Origin: Chloroflexi bacterium 13_1_40CM_68_21 | GTDB lineage: Bacteria; Chloroflexota; Limnocylindria; P2-11E | NCBI GenBank assembly: GCA_001917735.1 | Contig: MNEO01000085.1 | Span: 1-13,278 of the forward strand | Direction: 5' to 3' | Length of the DNA: 13,278 bases | Part shown: positions 6,296 to 13,094 of the stretch, one piece after another | How the letters are laid out: every line of letters begins with the position of its first letter | Position numbering within the stretch: position 1 is the stretch's first letter | Notes under the pieces: generated by a model | Database searches by the model: none | Told to the model about the DNA's origin: nothing | What the model saw: the letters and a program-made list of their open reading frames with translations, nothing else | Program-made: the position numbers and the translations under genes

Positions 6296-6628
6296 ATGCG
6301 CCTCACCACGGTGGGCCGCCGATCCGGCAAGAAGCGCAGCGTGATCCTCGGCTATTACGAGGATGGTCCGAACCTGGTCACGATGGCGATGAACGGCTGG
6401 AAAGACGCCGAGCCCGCCTGGTGGCTCAACCTGCAGGCGCATCCCGACGCCACGGTCGAGCTTCCCGATAGCACGCGCGCCATCCATGGGCGGGCGGCGC
6501 AAGGCGAGGAGCGCGAGCGCCTCTGGGGCCGATGGCGCGAGATGGGGGACGACGTCGATGGCTACGCGACTCGCCGCCCGTCCGGGACAGCGGTCGTCGT
6601 CCTCGAGCTGCGATCCCCATCCGGGTGA
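6296..6628 (+). CDS. Deazaflavin (F420)-dependent nitroreductase/quinone reductase family, 5' end damaged
   Basis: The part that can start at an ATG is 110 aa: MRLTTVGRRSGKKRSVILGY, YEDGPNLVTMAMNGW, EPAWWLNLQAHPDATVELPD, ending TAVVVLELRSPSG. The TTVGRRSGK---V-L and PAWWLNLQAHPDA motifs mark the Ddn/deazaflavin-dependent nitroreductase family. Members have a split beta-barrel fold and use reduced F420 to reduce quinones or nitro compounds. Full-length members carry ~45 more N-terminal residues, which are encoded here upstream without a start codon. The truncated product would lack the helix that packs on the barrel, so the gene may be inactive. It is the only gene between repeat copies C and D. 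Its presence implies an F420-making host. Confidence 0.85.
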   Translation: MRLTTVGRRSGKKRSVILGYYEDGPNLVTMAMNGWKDAEPAWWLNLQAHPDATVELPDSTRAIHGRAAQGEERERLWGRWREMGDDVDGYATRRPSGTAVVVLELRSPSG

Positions 6629-6730
6629 GCCGTTAGCCCTGCGGAGCCCGTCGACGCTTGGGGTCCGCGAAGAGTGGAAGCTTTTCGCGCAGGCCCTTCT
6701 ACGCGCGTCCGTCGCCCTACCGGTGGGTTA

Positions 6731-6816
6731 CGGAGCGGAAGACGGGGGTCAAAGCTCGTGATGTTGACACAACACGGCTCGTTGGCGACGGGCACGGGTG
6801 GCTTCGGCTGGCGAGC
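6731..6816 (+). repeat. Dispersed tRNA-end repeat, copy D
   Basis: CGGAGCGGAAGACGGGGGTC, then the core CTCGTGATGTTGACACAACA, a wobble-containing hairpin (CTCGT/ACGGG), and GGGTGGCTTCGGCTGGC. The ends CGGAGC and GCTTCG can still pair with one G-T. It lies between the reductase and the LAL regulator gene. The remaining bases of the 6629-6872 gap show only the candidate promoter at 6858. Confidence 0.75.
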
Positions 6817-6857
6817 TGAGGACCCGGTGATCTATCGGGGCGATCGTCCCCTCCGGC

Positions 6858-6863
6858 TAATCT
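6858..6863 (+). promoter_or_regulatory. Candidate -10 hexamer of the LAL/LuxR gene
   Basis: TAATCT fits TANNNT and ends 9 bp before the ATG at 6873. No Shine-Dalgarno sequence is visible before that ATG, so transcription could begin at or next to it, giving a leaderless mRNA. There is no clear -35. Confidence 0.35.
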
Positions 6864-6872
6864 CACGACTCA

Positions 6873-9590
6873 ATGGGGAGCGACCTCGTCGGGCGAGACG
6901 AGGAACTTGCGGCACTCACGCACTTGCTCGCTCGTGCCGCGGCAGGTGGCGGCGGATGCTTCCTCATCGAGGGCGCGGTCGGGATCGGCAAGACGGCCCT
7001 CTGGGCCGCTGCCCTCGAGCGCGCCGCAGAGCGCGGCTACCTAGTCCTCAAAGCGCAGCCGGTCGAAGCCGAGACCGCCTACTCATTCGCGGCGATTGCT
7101 GACCTGCTCCGACCAGCTCTGGATGAGGTTCTCAAGGGGCTTCCGGCCCCGCAGAAAGCCGCACTTGAGACGGCCCTGCTGATCGACGCGGGAAGCGGTC
7201 GCGCTCCCGACCCCCATGCCGTGTCGGTAGCGGTCCTGACGTCTCTCGAGCTGTTGGCGAGAAAGAGGCCGGTGGTCGTGGCCGTCGACGATGTGCAGTG
7301 GCTCGACAGCCCTTCGCGGATGACGCTCCAATTCGTGGCCCGAAGGCTGACCGCGCGGATGGTTCTTCTTATGACAGAGCGGACCGAAGCGCATGGCGAG
7401 CCAACGATCCGACTCGAGGGCGAACGCCTCAGGCTGGGCCCGTTGAGTGCGGGCGCGCTTCAGCAGTTCATCCACGAACGCATCGGCGTTGCCCTTCCTC
7501 GCCCGACCCTGCTGCGCCTGCACGAGGCGAGCGGCGGATATCCGCTCTTCGCGCTCGAGATCGCGCGCGCCCTTCGCGCACGGTCGAGCGACCTCGCGGT
7601 CACAGACCCTCTCCCGGTGCCGGGAAACCTGCGGGAGCTCGTCGCGCGCCGGCTTGGCGCTATCTCGCCCGAGACACGGAGCGCGCTCCTGGCCGTCGCT
7701 TCGAGCGCGCGTCCCGTACCCGAACTCCTCTCGCCCGAAGCGCTCCGGGAAGCCATCGTCGCAGAGGTCGTCGCGCTGGAGGAAGCGCAAGTCCGATTCA
7801 CGCACCCGCTTTTCGCTTCCGTGCTATCGGCGGAAGCGTCCCCCGCCGAACGGCGAGCGGTCCACAGGAAGCTCGCCGATCTTTCCGCGGATGAAGAGGA
7901 GGCTGCACGACACCTCGCGCTCGCGGCGACCGGGCCCGACGAGCACGTCGCGGCCCGCCTCGAAGGCGCGGCGGCACGCGCTCGCGGGCGGGGAGCCCCG
8001 ACGGCGGCGGCGGAGCTCATGACGCGGGCGCGCGAGCTCACACCCGAATCGCGGACGGCCGACAGACTTCGTCGTGCCGTCGATGCCGCCGAGCTACTCG
8101 TCGCCGGACGTGCACCCGGCGCTGAGCAACTGCTCGAGGCTGTGCTGCCGGCGACGAGTGGAAACCTGCGCGCCCGCGCCCTGGAGCTGCTGGGGTTCCG
8201 CCGCGGTCTCGGCGACACCCGCGCGGCCCCCCCGCTGCTCGAAGAGGCCCTCGAACACGTCGACGATCCAAGGCTCGAGCTTCGGATCAGGCTCGAGCTG
8301 TGCGATCCGATCGTTCGCGGCGTGAGCGACGGTTCCATCGCGCACGCCCGACGTGCCGTCGAGCTCGCCGAAAGAAGCGGCGATCGAGCGCTTCTCGCCG
8401 CGGCCGCCGCGTCACGCGCCGCTCTCGAGGGCAAGCCGATCGAGGACCTCGAGGCTGCAGCTCGGATCGAGCAGCTGGCGCACGGCGGCGTTCAGGCCCG
8501 GCTCGTGCTCGCATGGGCGCGTCTGGCCATGGGATCGGACGCGGGACGGCTCTTGCTCAACCCTCTTGTCGATGAGTCTCTGGCCGCCGGCCTCCGGACG
8601 CACAACTCGGTCATAGCGATGCTGGCGTATGCCGAGAGTCGGGCGGGCAACCTTCGTCACGCGAAGCTGCTCGCGAACGAGTTCCTTCTGTACAGCGTTC
8701 CCGAGCACAACAAGACGGGTGAATCGGGCGGACTGGGCATACGTGCCTACGCGGAGGCGTGCCTCGGCGAGCTTTCGGATGCGCGCCGCGACGCCGACGC
8801 GTCGATGCGGATCGCCGATGCCGCGGGCTTTGCGGGTCGCTCGATCCAGACTCGAGGAGTGTTAGGTTTCGTCGATCTTTCGCGGGGCGACGTCGATCGC
8901 GCCGCGGCGTACTTTCGCGACGCGGTCGCTCGCCTATTCACCGCCGATGAAGGGCGATGGCCTCCGCTCGCCCACACTCGGCTGGCGATCCCGACGGTAC
9001 TGACGGACGCCGTCGATGCCTTTGCCAAGCTGGGCCGCATCGAGGAGACGCGCCCCCTCATCGACTGGCTCGAGCGCGATCGCACAAACCCCTGGCACGG
9101 CGCTCTCGCGGCCGTTTGCCGCGGGCTCACCGCGGCCGCGCGAGGAGAACATGACGGTGCGCAGATCGAGCTCCGGGACGCCGCCGAGCGACTCGAGCCG
9201 TTGTCACTTCCGCTCGACCACGGGCGCGCGCTCCTCGCGCTCGGCTCCGCGCAGCGGCGCGGGCGGCATAGGGGCGAGGCCCGCCGCTCCTTCGAGCACG
9301 CGCTCGAGATTTTCGAGAGGATCGAGGCGCCCCTCTGGGCGGCGGCTGCACGGCGCGAGCTCGCCAGCATCGGTGGTCGCCGGCGCGGAGCATCGGGTCT
9401 GACCGCCTCCGAGGGGCGGGTCGCCGAGCTCGTCGCCTCGGGGCGCACCAACAAGGAGGTGGCCGCGGCTCTCTTCATCTCGGCGAAGACCGTCGAGGGC
9501 CATCTCGCGAACGTCTACGAGAAGCTCGGCGTCCGCTCGCGAGCGGAGCTCGCGCGCAAGGTCGCGTCCGAGGAGATCGCCGCACAGTAG
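6873..9590 (+). CDS. LAL-type LuxR-family regulator (AAA/STAND ATPase + LuxR HTH)
   Basis: A 905-aa protein. It opens MGSDLVGRDEELAAL, with Walker A GAVGIGKT at residues 34-41 and Walker B VVVAVDD at 134-140 followed by VQWLD, a normal pattern for this class. The middle (~330-830) is a long Ala/Leu/Arg-rich helical region of TPR-like pairs that would act as sensor and scaffold. Residues 843-905 are a LuxR/GerE HTH: LTASEGRVAELVASGRTNKE, ALFISAKTVEGHLANVYEKL, GVRSRAEL. The size matches LAL (MalT-like) regulators of 850-1000 aa. The signal is unknown. Its stop is 1 bp before the direct repeats and 63 bp before the DUF4242 gene, so those genes may be under its control or under that of the SARP. 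Confidence 0.93.
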   Translation: MGSDLVGRDEELAALTHLLARAAAGGGGCFLIEGAVGIGKTALWAAALERAAERGYLVLKAQPVEAETAYSFAAIADLLRPALDEVLKGLPAPQKAALETALLIDAGSGRAPDPHAVSVAVLTSLELLARKRPVVVAVDDVQWLDSPSRMTLQFVARRLTARMVLLMTERTEAHGEPTIRLEGERLRLGPLSAGALQQFIHERIGVALPRPTLLRLHEASGGYPLFALEIARALRARSSDLAVTDPLPVPGNLRELVARRLGAISPETRSALLAVASSARPVPELLSPEALREAIVAEVVALEEAQVRFTHPLFASVLSAEASPAERRAVHRKLADLSADEEEAARHLALAATGPDEHVAARLEGAAARARGRGAPTAAAELMTRARELTPESRTADRLRRAVDAAELLVAGRAPGAEQLLEAVLPATSGNLRARALELLGFRRGLGDTRAAPPLLEEALEHVDDPRLELRIRLELCDPIVRGVSDGSIAHARRAVELAERSGDRALLAAAAASRAALEGKPIEDLEAAARIEQLAHGGVQARLVLAWARLAMGSDAGRLLLNPLVDESLAAGLRTHNSVIAMLAYAESRAGNLRHAKLLANEFLLYSVPEHNKTGESGGLGIRAYAEACLGELSDARRDADASMRIADAAGFAGRSIQTRGVLGFVDLSRGDVDRAAAYFRDAVARLFTADEGRWPPLAHTRLAIPTVLTDAVDAFAKLGRIEETRPLIDWLERDRTNPWHGALAAVCRGLTAAARGEHDGAQIELRDAAERLEPLSLPLDHGRALLALGSAQRRGRHRGEARRSFEHALEIFERIEAPLWAAAARRELASIGGRRRGASGLTASEGRVAELVASGRTNKEVAAALFISAKTVEGHLANVYEKLGVRSRAELARKVASEEIAAQ

Positions 9591-9591
9591 C

Positions 9592-9610
9592 CAAGGGTTT
9601 CTCAAGGGTT
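9592..9610 (+). promoter_or_regulatory. Direct repeat, candidate SARP-type operator
   Basis: CAAGGGTT (9592-9599) and CAAGGGTT (9603-9610), period 11 bp, one helical turn. They start just after the LAL stop codon and point to the DUF4242 gene. A weak -10-like hexamer TACCAA begins at 9619, 8 bp after the second unit. The layout matches the repeats at 3344-3373 in sequence, period, orientation and distance to the gene. Confidence 0.5.
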
Positions 9611-9641
9611 ATCCCGCGTACCAACGACCAATGCGCGGGAT
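9611..9641 (+). promoter_or_regulatory. Hairpin between LAL gene and DUF4242 operon
   Basis: ATCCCGCG (9611-9618) pairs perfectly with CGCGGGAT (9634-9641) around a 15-base loop. It ends 12 bp before the GTG of the DUF4242 gene and overlaps the candidate -10. In a transcript reading through from the LAL gene it could act as a weak terminator or mask the start. As DNA it could be an inverted-repeat operator. No T tract follows. Confidence 0.4.
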
Positions 9642-9653
9642 GAAAATCTCAGC

Positions 9654-9977
9654 GTGCCAAGCTTTCTGGCCGAGACATATCTGGCCCGTCCCGGCAAAGC
9701 GCGCCTCCGGAGCGCACAGCGCGCGCGAGGTGCGGCGAAGAAACTCGCCGAGCACGGCACCCGTATCCGCTTTGTGCGGTCCATCTACGTCCCGAACGAC
9801 GAGATCTGCTTCTTGGTCTTCGACGCGATCTCAGCGGACGCGGTCGAGGACGCTTGCGCTCGTGCAGGTATCCGCTTCGAGCGCGTAGTCGAAGCGGTCG
9901 AGTCGCCACTCCCCACCAGCCGAACGGTCCCGACGTTCCGGCACAACAGCCCAGTAGGCGAAAGGAGACGCAGGTGA
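9654..9977 (+). CDS. DUF4242 (SCO4226-like, putative nickel-binding) protein
   Basis: A 107-aa protein starting with GTG. It reads MPSFLAETYLARPGKARLRS, then a long helix, then TRIRFVRSIYVPNDEICFLV, FDAISADAVEDACARAGIRF, ERVVEAV. The opening MP-FL-E-Y and VRSI-VP-DE-CF-LF-A pattern is typical of DUF4242. The Streptomyces member SCO4226 has been described as a nickel-binding ferredoxin-like protein; whether the metal site is kept here is not clear. The last ~20 residues (SPLPTSRTVPTFRHNSPVGE) are an extension. The stop overlaps the next start (GTGA), so it is translationally coupled to the lipoprotein gene. Confidence 0.8.
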   Translation: MPSFLAETYLARPGKARLRSAQRARGAAKKLAEHGTRIRFVRSIYVPNDEICFLVFDAISADAVEDACARAGIRFERVVEAVESPLPTSRTVPTFRHNSPVGERRRR

Positions 9978-11032
9978 ATCCTGGACACGAGATCACACGG
10001 CGCGAGATCCTCCGTCGAGGCACCACCTTCGCCGCCGGCCTCATGGTCGTTCCGCTGCTCGAGGCATGTGGCCAGGCCGCCGCACCCGCCAGCACGGCGA
10101 CCGCCGCGCCGACGCCGACACCGCTACCGGCGCCGGAGACGACGACCTTCCGGATCCAGTGCGCATCGTGCGACGCGCCGGTCATGGCCGCCGAACGGTA
10201 CTTGCGCGATGAAGGATTCACCGACGTGCAGATCACGGACACCGGTGGCGCGGCGGCGCTGGCGGCGGGCAAGCTCGACATGACGATCTTCTTCCCGCCG
10301 TCGATCGCGAACGCCGTGCAATCCGGAACGAAGCTCGTCGCGCTCGGCGGCATGCATCCCGGATGCGTCGAGATCTGGGCGCCGCAGAGCGTCACGGCCC
10401 TCACTGACCTGCGCGGCAAGACCGTCGTCGTCCGCTCCAAAGCTCTTTCCGAGCTCGGCTACAGCTACCTCGCGCTCGTTCTGAAGCAGGCAGGCGTCGA
10501 TCCGACGGCGGTGAACTTCGTTGTCCAGGCGGACGCCGATCCCGTGAAGCTCTATCTCGAGGGCAAGAACGACGCGGTGTTCGTGGCCACGACCTCGGCG
10601 GCCGCACTCAAGGCCAACCCGGCGAACAAAGGCCATGTGATCCACTCGCAGGTGATGGACGAGCCGTGGTCGAAGCTCGACTGCTGCATCCTCGCCGCAA
10701 ACGCGGAGTGGTACCGCGCCAATCCGATCGCCGCGAAGCGCGCGCTGCGCGCGATCTATCGCTCTGCCGACGCGCTACCGGCGGATCGCGCGGACGCGGC
10801 GAAGCTCGCGACCGACAAGGGACTCTTCGGCGGCGCGGCGAACGTGGCCCTCGTTCGCGAGGCGGCCAACATGGTCCCGGTGGCCTGGCGCATGTCGGAT
10901 GTCGAAAAGAGCATCGGGTTCTTCGCGCCGCTCCTGAACGACACGGGGTTATCGAAGCTGACGGCCGGCGAGATCGCGAACGTGGTTGACCTGCGCATCT
11001 TCAAGGAACTGAAGAGCGAGCTGAAGAACTAG
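9974..11032 (+). CDS. Tat-type lipoprotein, ABC solute-binding (NMT1/THI5-like)
   Basis: A 352-aa protein. I place the start at GTG 9974 because AAGGAG lies 6 bp upstream and the GTGA overlap couples it to the preceding gene; the frame is open further up only inside that gene. The N-terminus has a twin-arginine motif TRREIL (residues 8-13), a hydrophobic stretch and lipobox LEAC with Cys32, so it should be exported folded and anchored as a lipoprotein. A Thr/Pro/Ala linker (33-56) follows. The body fits the NMT1/THI5/SsuA-like binding fold: AAERYLRDEGFTDVQI, ALAAGKLDMTIFFPPSIANA, TALTDLRGKTVVVRS, AGVDPTAVNFVVQADADPV. CASC at 63-66 and a later DCC are unusual. No permease or ATPase is encoded nearby, so it is an orphan; the ligand is unknown. 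Confidence 0.87.
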   Translation: MNPGHEITRREILRRGTTFAAGLMVVPLLEACGQAAAPASTATAAPTPTPLPAPETTTFRIQCASCDAPVMAAERYLRDEGFTDVQITDTGGAAALAAGKLDMTIFFPPSIANAVQSGTKLVALGGMHPGCVEIWAPQSVTALTDLRGKTVVVRSKALSELGYSYLALVLKQAGVDPTAVNFVVQADADPVKLYLEGKNDAVFVATTSAAALKANPANKGHVIHSQVMDEPWSKLDCCILAANAEWYRANPIAAKRALRAIYRSADALPADRADAAKLATDKGLFGGAANVALVREAANMVPVAWRMSDVEKSIGFFAPLLNDTGLSKLTAGEIANVVDLRIFKELKSELKN

Positions 11033-11080
11033 CGCGCTGCCCAGATCGGAATTAGCGACTAACGGAGGAGGGCATCCAAG

Positions 11081-12157
11081 CTGACAACCAAGCCGGAGTT
11101 CGCACAGAAGTCACTCGTCCTCGCGGCGTCATTCGTGCTTCTAGCCGCGACCCTGCCGACGACAAGTGCGGCGAGCGAGGGGCCCGCGGTCATCGCGACC
11201 ATCAGTCTGGGGCCGAACGTGGATGCCACGGCGTTCGCTCTGGCAGTCAATCCGAACACGAACAAGACTTACGTGACTCCGGGATTGGAGCCGCTTGGTT
11301 GCGAGTCGCACATCGTCTCGGTCATAGATAACCGAACGAACACGGTGCTGGCGCCCATCACGGTGGGCCTTAGCCCATTCGGCGTCGCCGTAAACCCGAA
11401 GACGAACAAGATCTATGTCGCGAACGCGGGGGGCGCTATCTGCACCGACGAGTCATCGAACACCGTTTCCGTCATCGGGGGTTCAACCGACGCGGTGCAA
11501 AAGACGATCACCTTGAACGGCATCGGTCCGGCCTTCGTCGCCGTCAATTCGAAGACGAACAAGCTCTACGTCACGATGAGCGGCGGCTGCTGCACCGATG
11601 GGAATACGGTCGCCATCATAGATGGGTCGACAGACACGGTTTTGGGTTACGTCGACGTTGACCTCAACCCCTTCATGGTGGCTGTCGATCCCCGCACGAA
11701 TCTCGTTTACATGACGCACGGTGGTCAAGACAAGATCACCGTGATTGACGGATCGACAGACACGGTCAAAGCGACGTTCTCGATTGGCGGCGAGGCGCGA
11801 GAAATCGCCTTTGATTCAAACGGAAACGTCCTGCATGTGGCCGCTCGAAATACGAATCAGCTCGCCGTCGTTGACGCCAGAACCAACACTCTGGTGCAAA
11901 CCATCCCGGTGGGCCGTCGTCCACATGGCGTGCTGTTCAATCCCGACAACGGCAGGATCTACGTCACCAACCGCGGGAGCTGCGACTCGACGCCTGGCAC
12001 GGTCTCCGTGATCGACAGCGGTACACGGACCGTGGTCGCGACCGTCCAGGTGGGTTCCTGTCCGCGCTTTCTCGATCGCAACCCACGGACTGGTCTGCTG
12101 TACGTGCCTAATGCATTCACGAGTCGTTCGGTGTCGGTGATACAAGACAACGATTGA
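11081..12157 (+). CDS. Secreted YVTN-family beta-propeller protein
   Basis: About 358 aa from a CTG at 11081. The first conventional start, GTG 11135, would cut the signal peptide in half. From 11081 the protein begins LTTKPEFAQKSLVLAASFVL, LAATLPTTSAAS: a basic n-region, hydrophobic core and a cleavage-like site. GGAGGAGGG lies about 10 bp upstream of the CTG. The mature part is a series of YVTN repeats with the form VAVNPKTNKIYVANAGG, then NTVSVI-GSTD-V--TI--G--P. Six to seven blades are visible. Paired cysteines (GGCCTDG, GSCDSTPG, VGSCPR) suggest disulfides. Such proteins are surface or cell-envelope proteins; the role here is unknown. It is the last gene of the operon, 48 bp after the lipoprotein gene. 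Confidence 0.88.
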   Translation: MTTKPEFAQKSLVLAASFVLLAATLPTTSAASEGPAVIATISLGPNVDATAFALAVNPNTNKTYVTPGLEPLGCESHIVSVIDNRTNTVLAPITVGLSPFGVAVNPKTNKIYVANAGGAICTDESSNTVSVIGGSTDAVQKTITLNGIGPAFVAVNSKTNKLYVTMSGGCCTDGNTVAIIDGSTDTVLGYVDVDLNPFMVAVDPRTNLVYMTHGGQDKITVIDGSTDTVKATFSIGGEAREIAFDSNGNVLHVAARNTNQLAVVDARTNTLVQTIPVGRRPHGVLFNPDNGRIYVTNRGSCDSTPGTVSVIDSGTRTVVATVQVGSCPRFLDRNPRTGLLYVPNAFTSRSVSVIQDND

Positions 12158-12371
12158 CCGAGGCGGCGCCGCCCTCGGAAGTCACGTGAAGGCCGGGCAC
12201 ATCGCCCGGCCTTCACGCAGCTCGCCACATGGACGGCTAGCGCAGGGCTGTGGGCTCTCGGCCGCGAGGGCTGGCCGACGGTCGACGACGGCAGCTAGAC
12301 GAGACGAATCACAGCTTCGCGAGGTCAGACAGGGAGCCAGCATCGCGCCATAGCCTGTCGTCGGTCTGAAC
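12158..12371. other. Intergenic after the YVTN gene
   Basis: Together with the following repeat and leader this forms a 381-bp gap without a gene. It holds the 14-bp hairpin at 12185-12217; the rest to 12371 shows nothing I can assign. Confidence 0.4.
12185..12217 (+). terminator. Strong GC hairpin, operon terminator
   Basis: A 14-bp perfect stem (12185-12198 with 12204-12217; arm CGTGAAGGCCGGGC) and 5-base loop ACATC, starting 27 bp after the YVTN stop. No T tract, as is common in high-GC genomes. It probably ends the DUF4242-lipoprotein-YVTN transcript. Confidence 0.75.
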
Positions 12372-12452
12372 TCGGAGCGGAAGACGGGACTCTATGTCTG
12401 TCATGTTGAAGCACCCCGACTGATCAGGGACGAGGACGGGTGGTTGCATCTG
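12372..12452 (+). repeat. Dispersed tRNA-end repeat, copy E
   Basis: Contains GGAGCGGAAGACGGGACTC (12374-12392), the exact reverse complement of the last 19 bases of a common bacterial tRNA-Gly gene before the final A. The core TCATGTTGAAGCACCCCGAC and a diverged tail GACGGGTGGTTGCATCTG follow. It begins 155 bp beyond the terminator and 167 bp before the next gene. The bases 12453-12538 hold only the leader and ribosome site of that gene. Confidence 0.75.
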
Positions 12453-12538
12453 ACGCCGGGATGTTTGCGCCGCGGGCGGAGAATACGCTGCGAGTGAGGG
12501 CTCGCCGCTGGGCGAGAGAGAAGCAAGGGGGAGCGACC

Positions 12539-12898
12539 ATGGATCAAGTCTGTTTCGCGTTGCCTGTGATCTCCGGCAAGACTGAAGACGCCCGCGCATT
12601 CTTCAAGGAGCTAGAAGGGTCCCGCAAGGCTGAATTCGCCAGGTCCGAAGAGCGCATCGGCATTCCGAAAGAATCCTGGTACCTGCAGAAGACACCAATG
12701 GCCGACCTGCTGATTGGTTATATGGAAAGTCCTGACTTCGCCCGCGCGTTGGATCTCTTCGCGCGGTCGCAGGACGCGTTCGACGTCTGGTTCAAGCGGC
12801 GTCTTGCGGAGTTGACCGGCGCCGATCTGAACAGCCCGCCACCAGGGCCGATGAGCGAGCAGCTATCGAGCTACGAGGCCAGGGTGCCAGTCGCCTAG
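12539..12898 (+). CDS. Conserved hypothetical protein
   Basis: A 119-aa protein. I chose ATG 12539 because GGGGGAG lies about 6 bp upstream; the frame is open upstream to 12440 but that part reads like non-coding sequence. It reads MDQVCFALPVISGKTEDARA, FFKELEGSRKAEFARSEERI, KESWYLQKTPMADLLIGYME, ALDLFARSQDAFDVWFKRRL, ending with a Pro-rich PPPGPMSEQLSSYEA tail. The strand-helix-strand order, with PV--GKTEDARAF then WYLQ and DLLIGYME, resembles a ferredoxin-like (ABM-type) dimeric alpha/beta barrel. I recognise no named function. It is the only gene between repeat copies E and F. Confidence 0.75.
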   Translation: MDQVCFALPVISGKTEDARAFFKELEGSRKAEFARSEERIGIPKESWYLQKTPMADLLIGYMESPDFARALDLFARSQDAFDVWFKRRLAELTGADLNSPPPGPMSEQLSSYEARVPVA

Positions 12899-12994
12899 AT
12901 GTTGAGTCGGTGACGCGGCCCGTCTTCCTCACTTGCCGGGTCCGCGTCGCCGGGAATGAGTTTTGGTCAGATTCCGGGGGGGCGATCCGCATTC

Positions 12995-13080
12995 CGAGAG
13001 CGGAAGACGGGACTCTATCTCCCCCATGTTGAAAACAGTCCGGCTGGTGCGGGACAAGCACGGATGGCTCCGGCTGGCCA
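12995..13080 (+). repeat. Dispersed tRNA-end repeat, copy F
   Basis: GAGCGGAAGACGGGACTC (12998-13015) is the tRNA-Gly 3' end in reverse complement. Then come ATGTTGAAAACAGTCCGG, a GTGC/GCAC hairpin (13047-13061) and GCACGGATGGCTCCGGCTGG. TCCGGCTGG occurs twice inside this copy (13039 and 13069). It separates the hypothetical gene from the arginase-family gene. The stretch 12899-12994 before it shows nothing assignable. Confidence 0.75.
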
Positions 13081-13094
13081 CCTAGACAGAGTGC

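Noticed and set aside
7460..8434. Open frame of 324 codons on the minus strand
   Set aside because: Antisense to the LAL regulator; Ser/Arg/Ala-rich low-complexity translation with no ribosome site. The same holds for the minus-strand frame at 8747-9478.
9854..9973. Upstream extension of the solute-binding lipoprotein frame
   Set aside because: It overlaps the DUF4242 gene. The GTG at 9974 has a good ribosome site and gives a proper Tat/lipoprotein signal.
12440..12538. N-terminal extension of the hypothetical protein to 12440
   Set aside because: The extension starts inside repeat copy E, is Arg/Ala-rich, and the ATG at 12539 has a much better ribosome site.
1766..13080. CRISPR array or small protein family encoded by the dispersed repeat
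   Set aside because: Copies are hundreds to thousands of bases apart and too diverged for CRISPR. The frames (for example SGRRDS-, MLK-, RDKHGWLRLA) are broken by single-base indels or stops in most copies, so conservation is at the nucleotide level.
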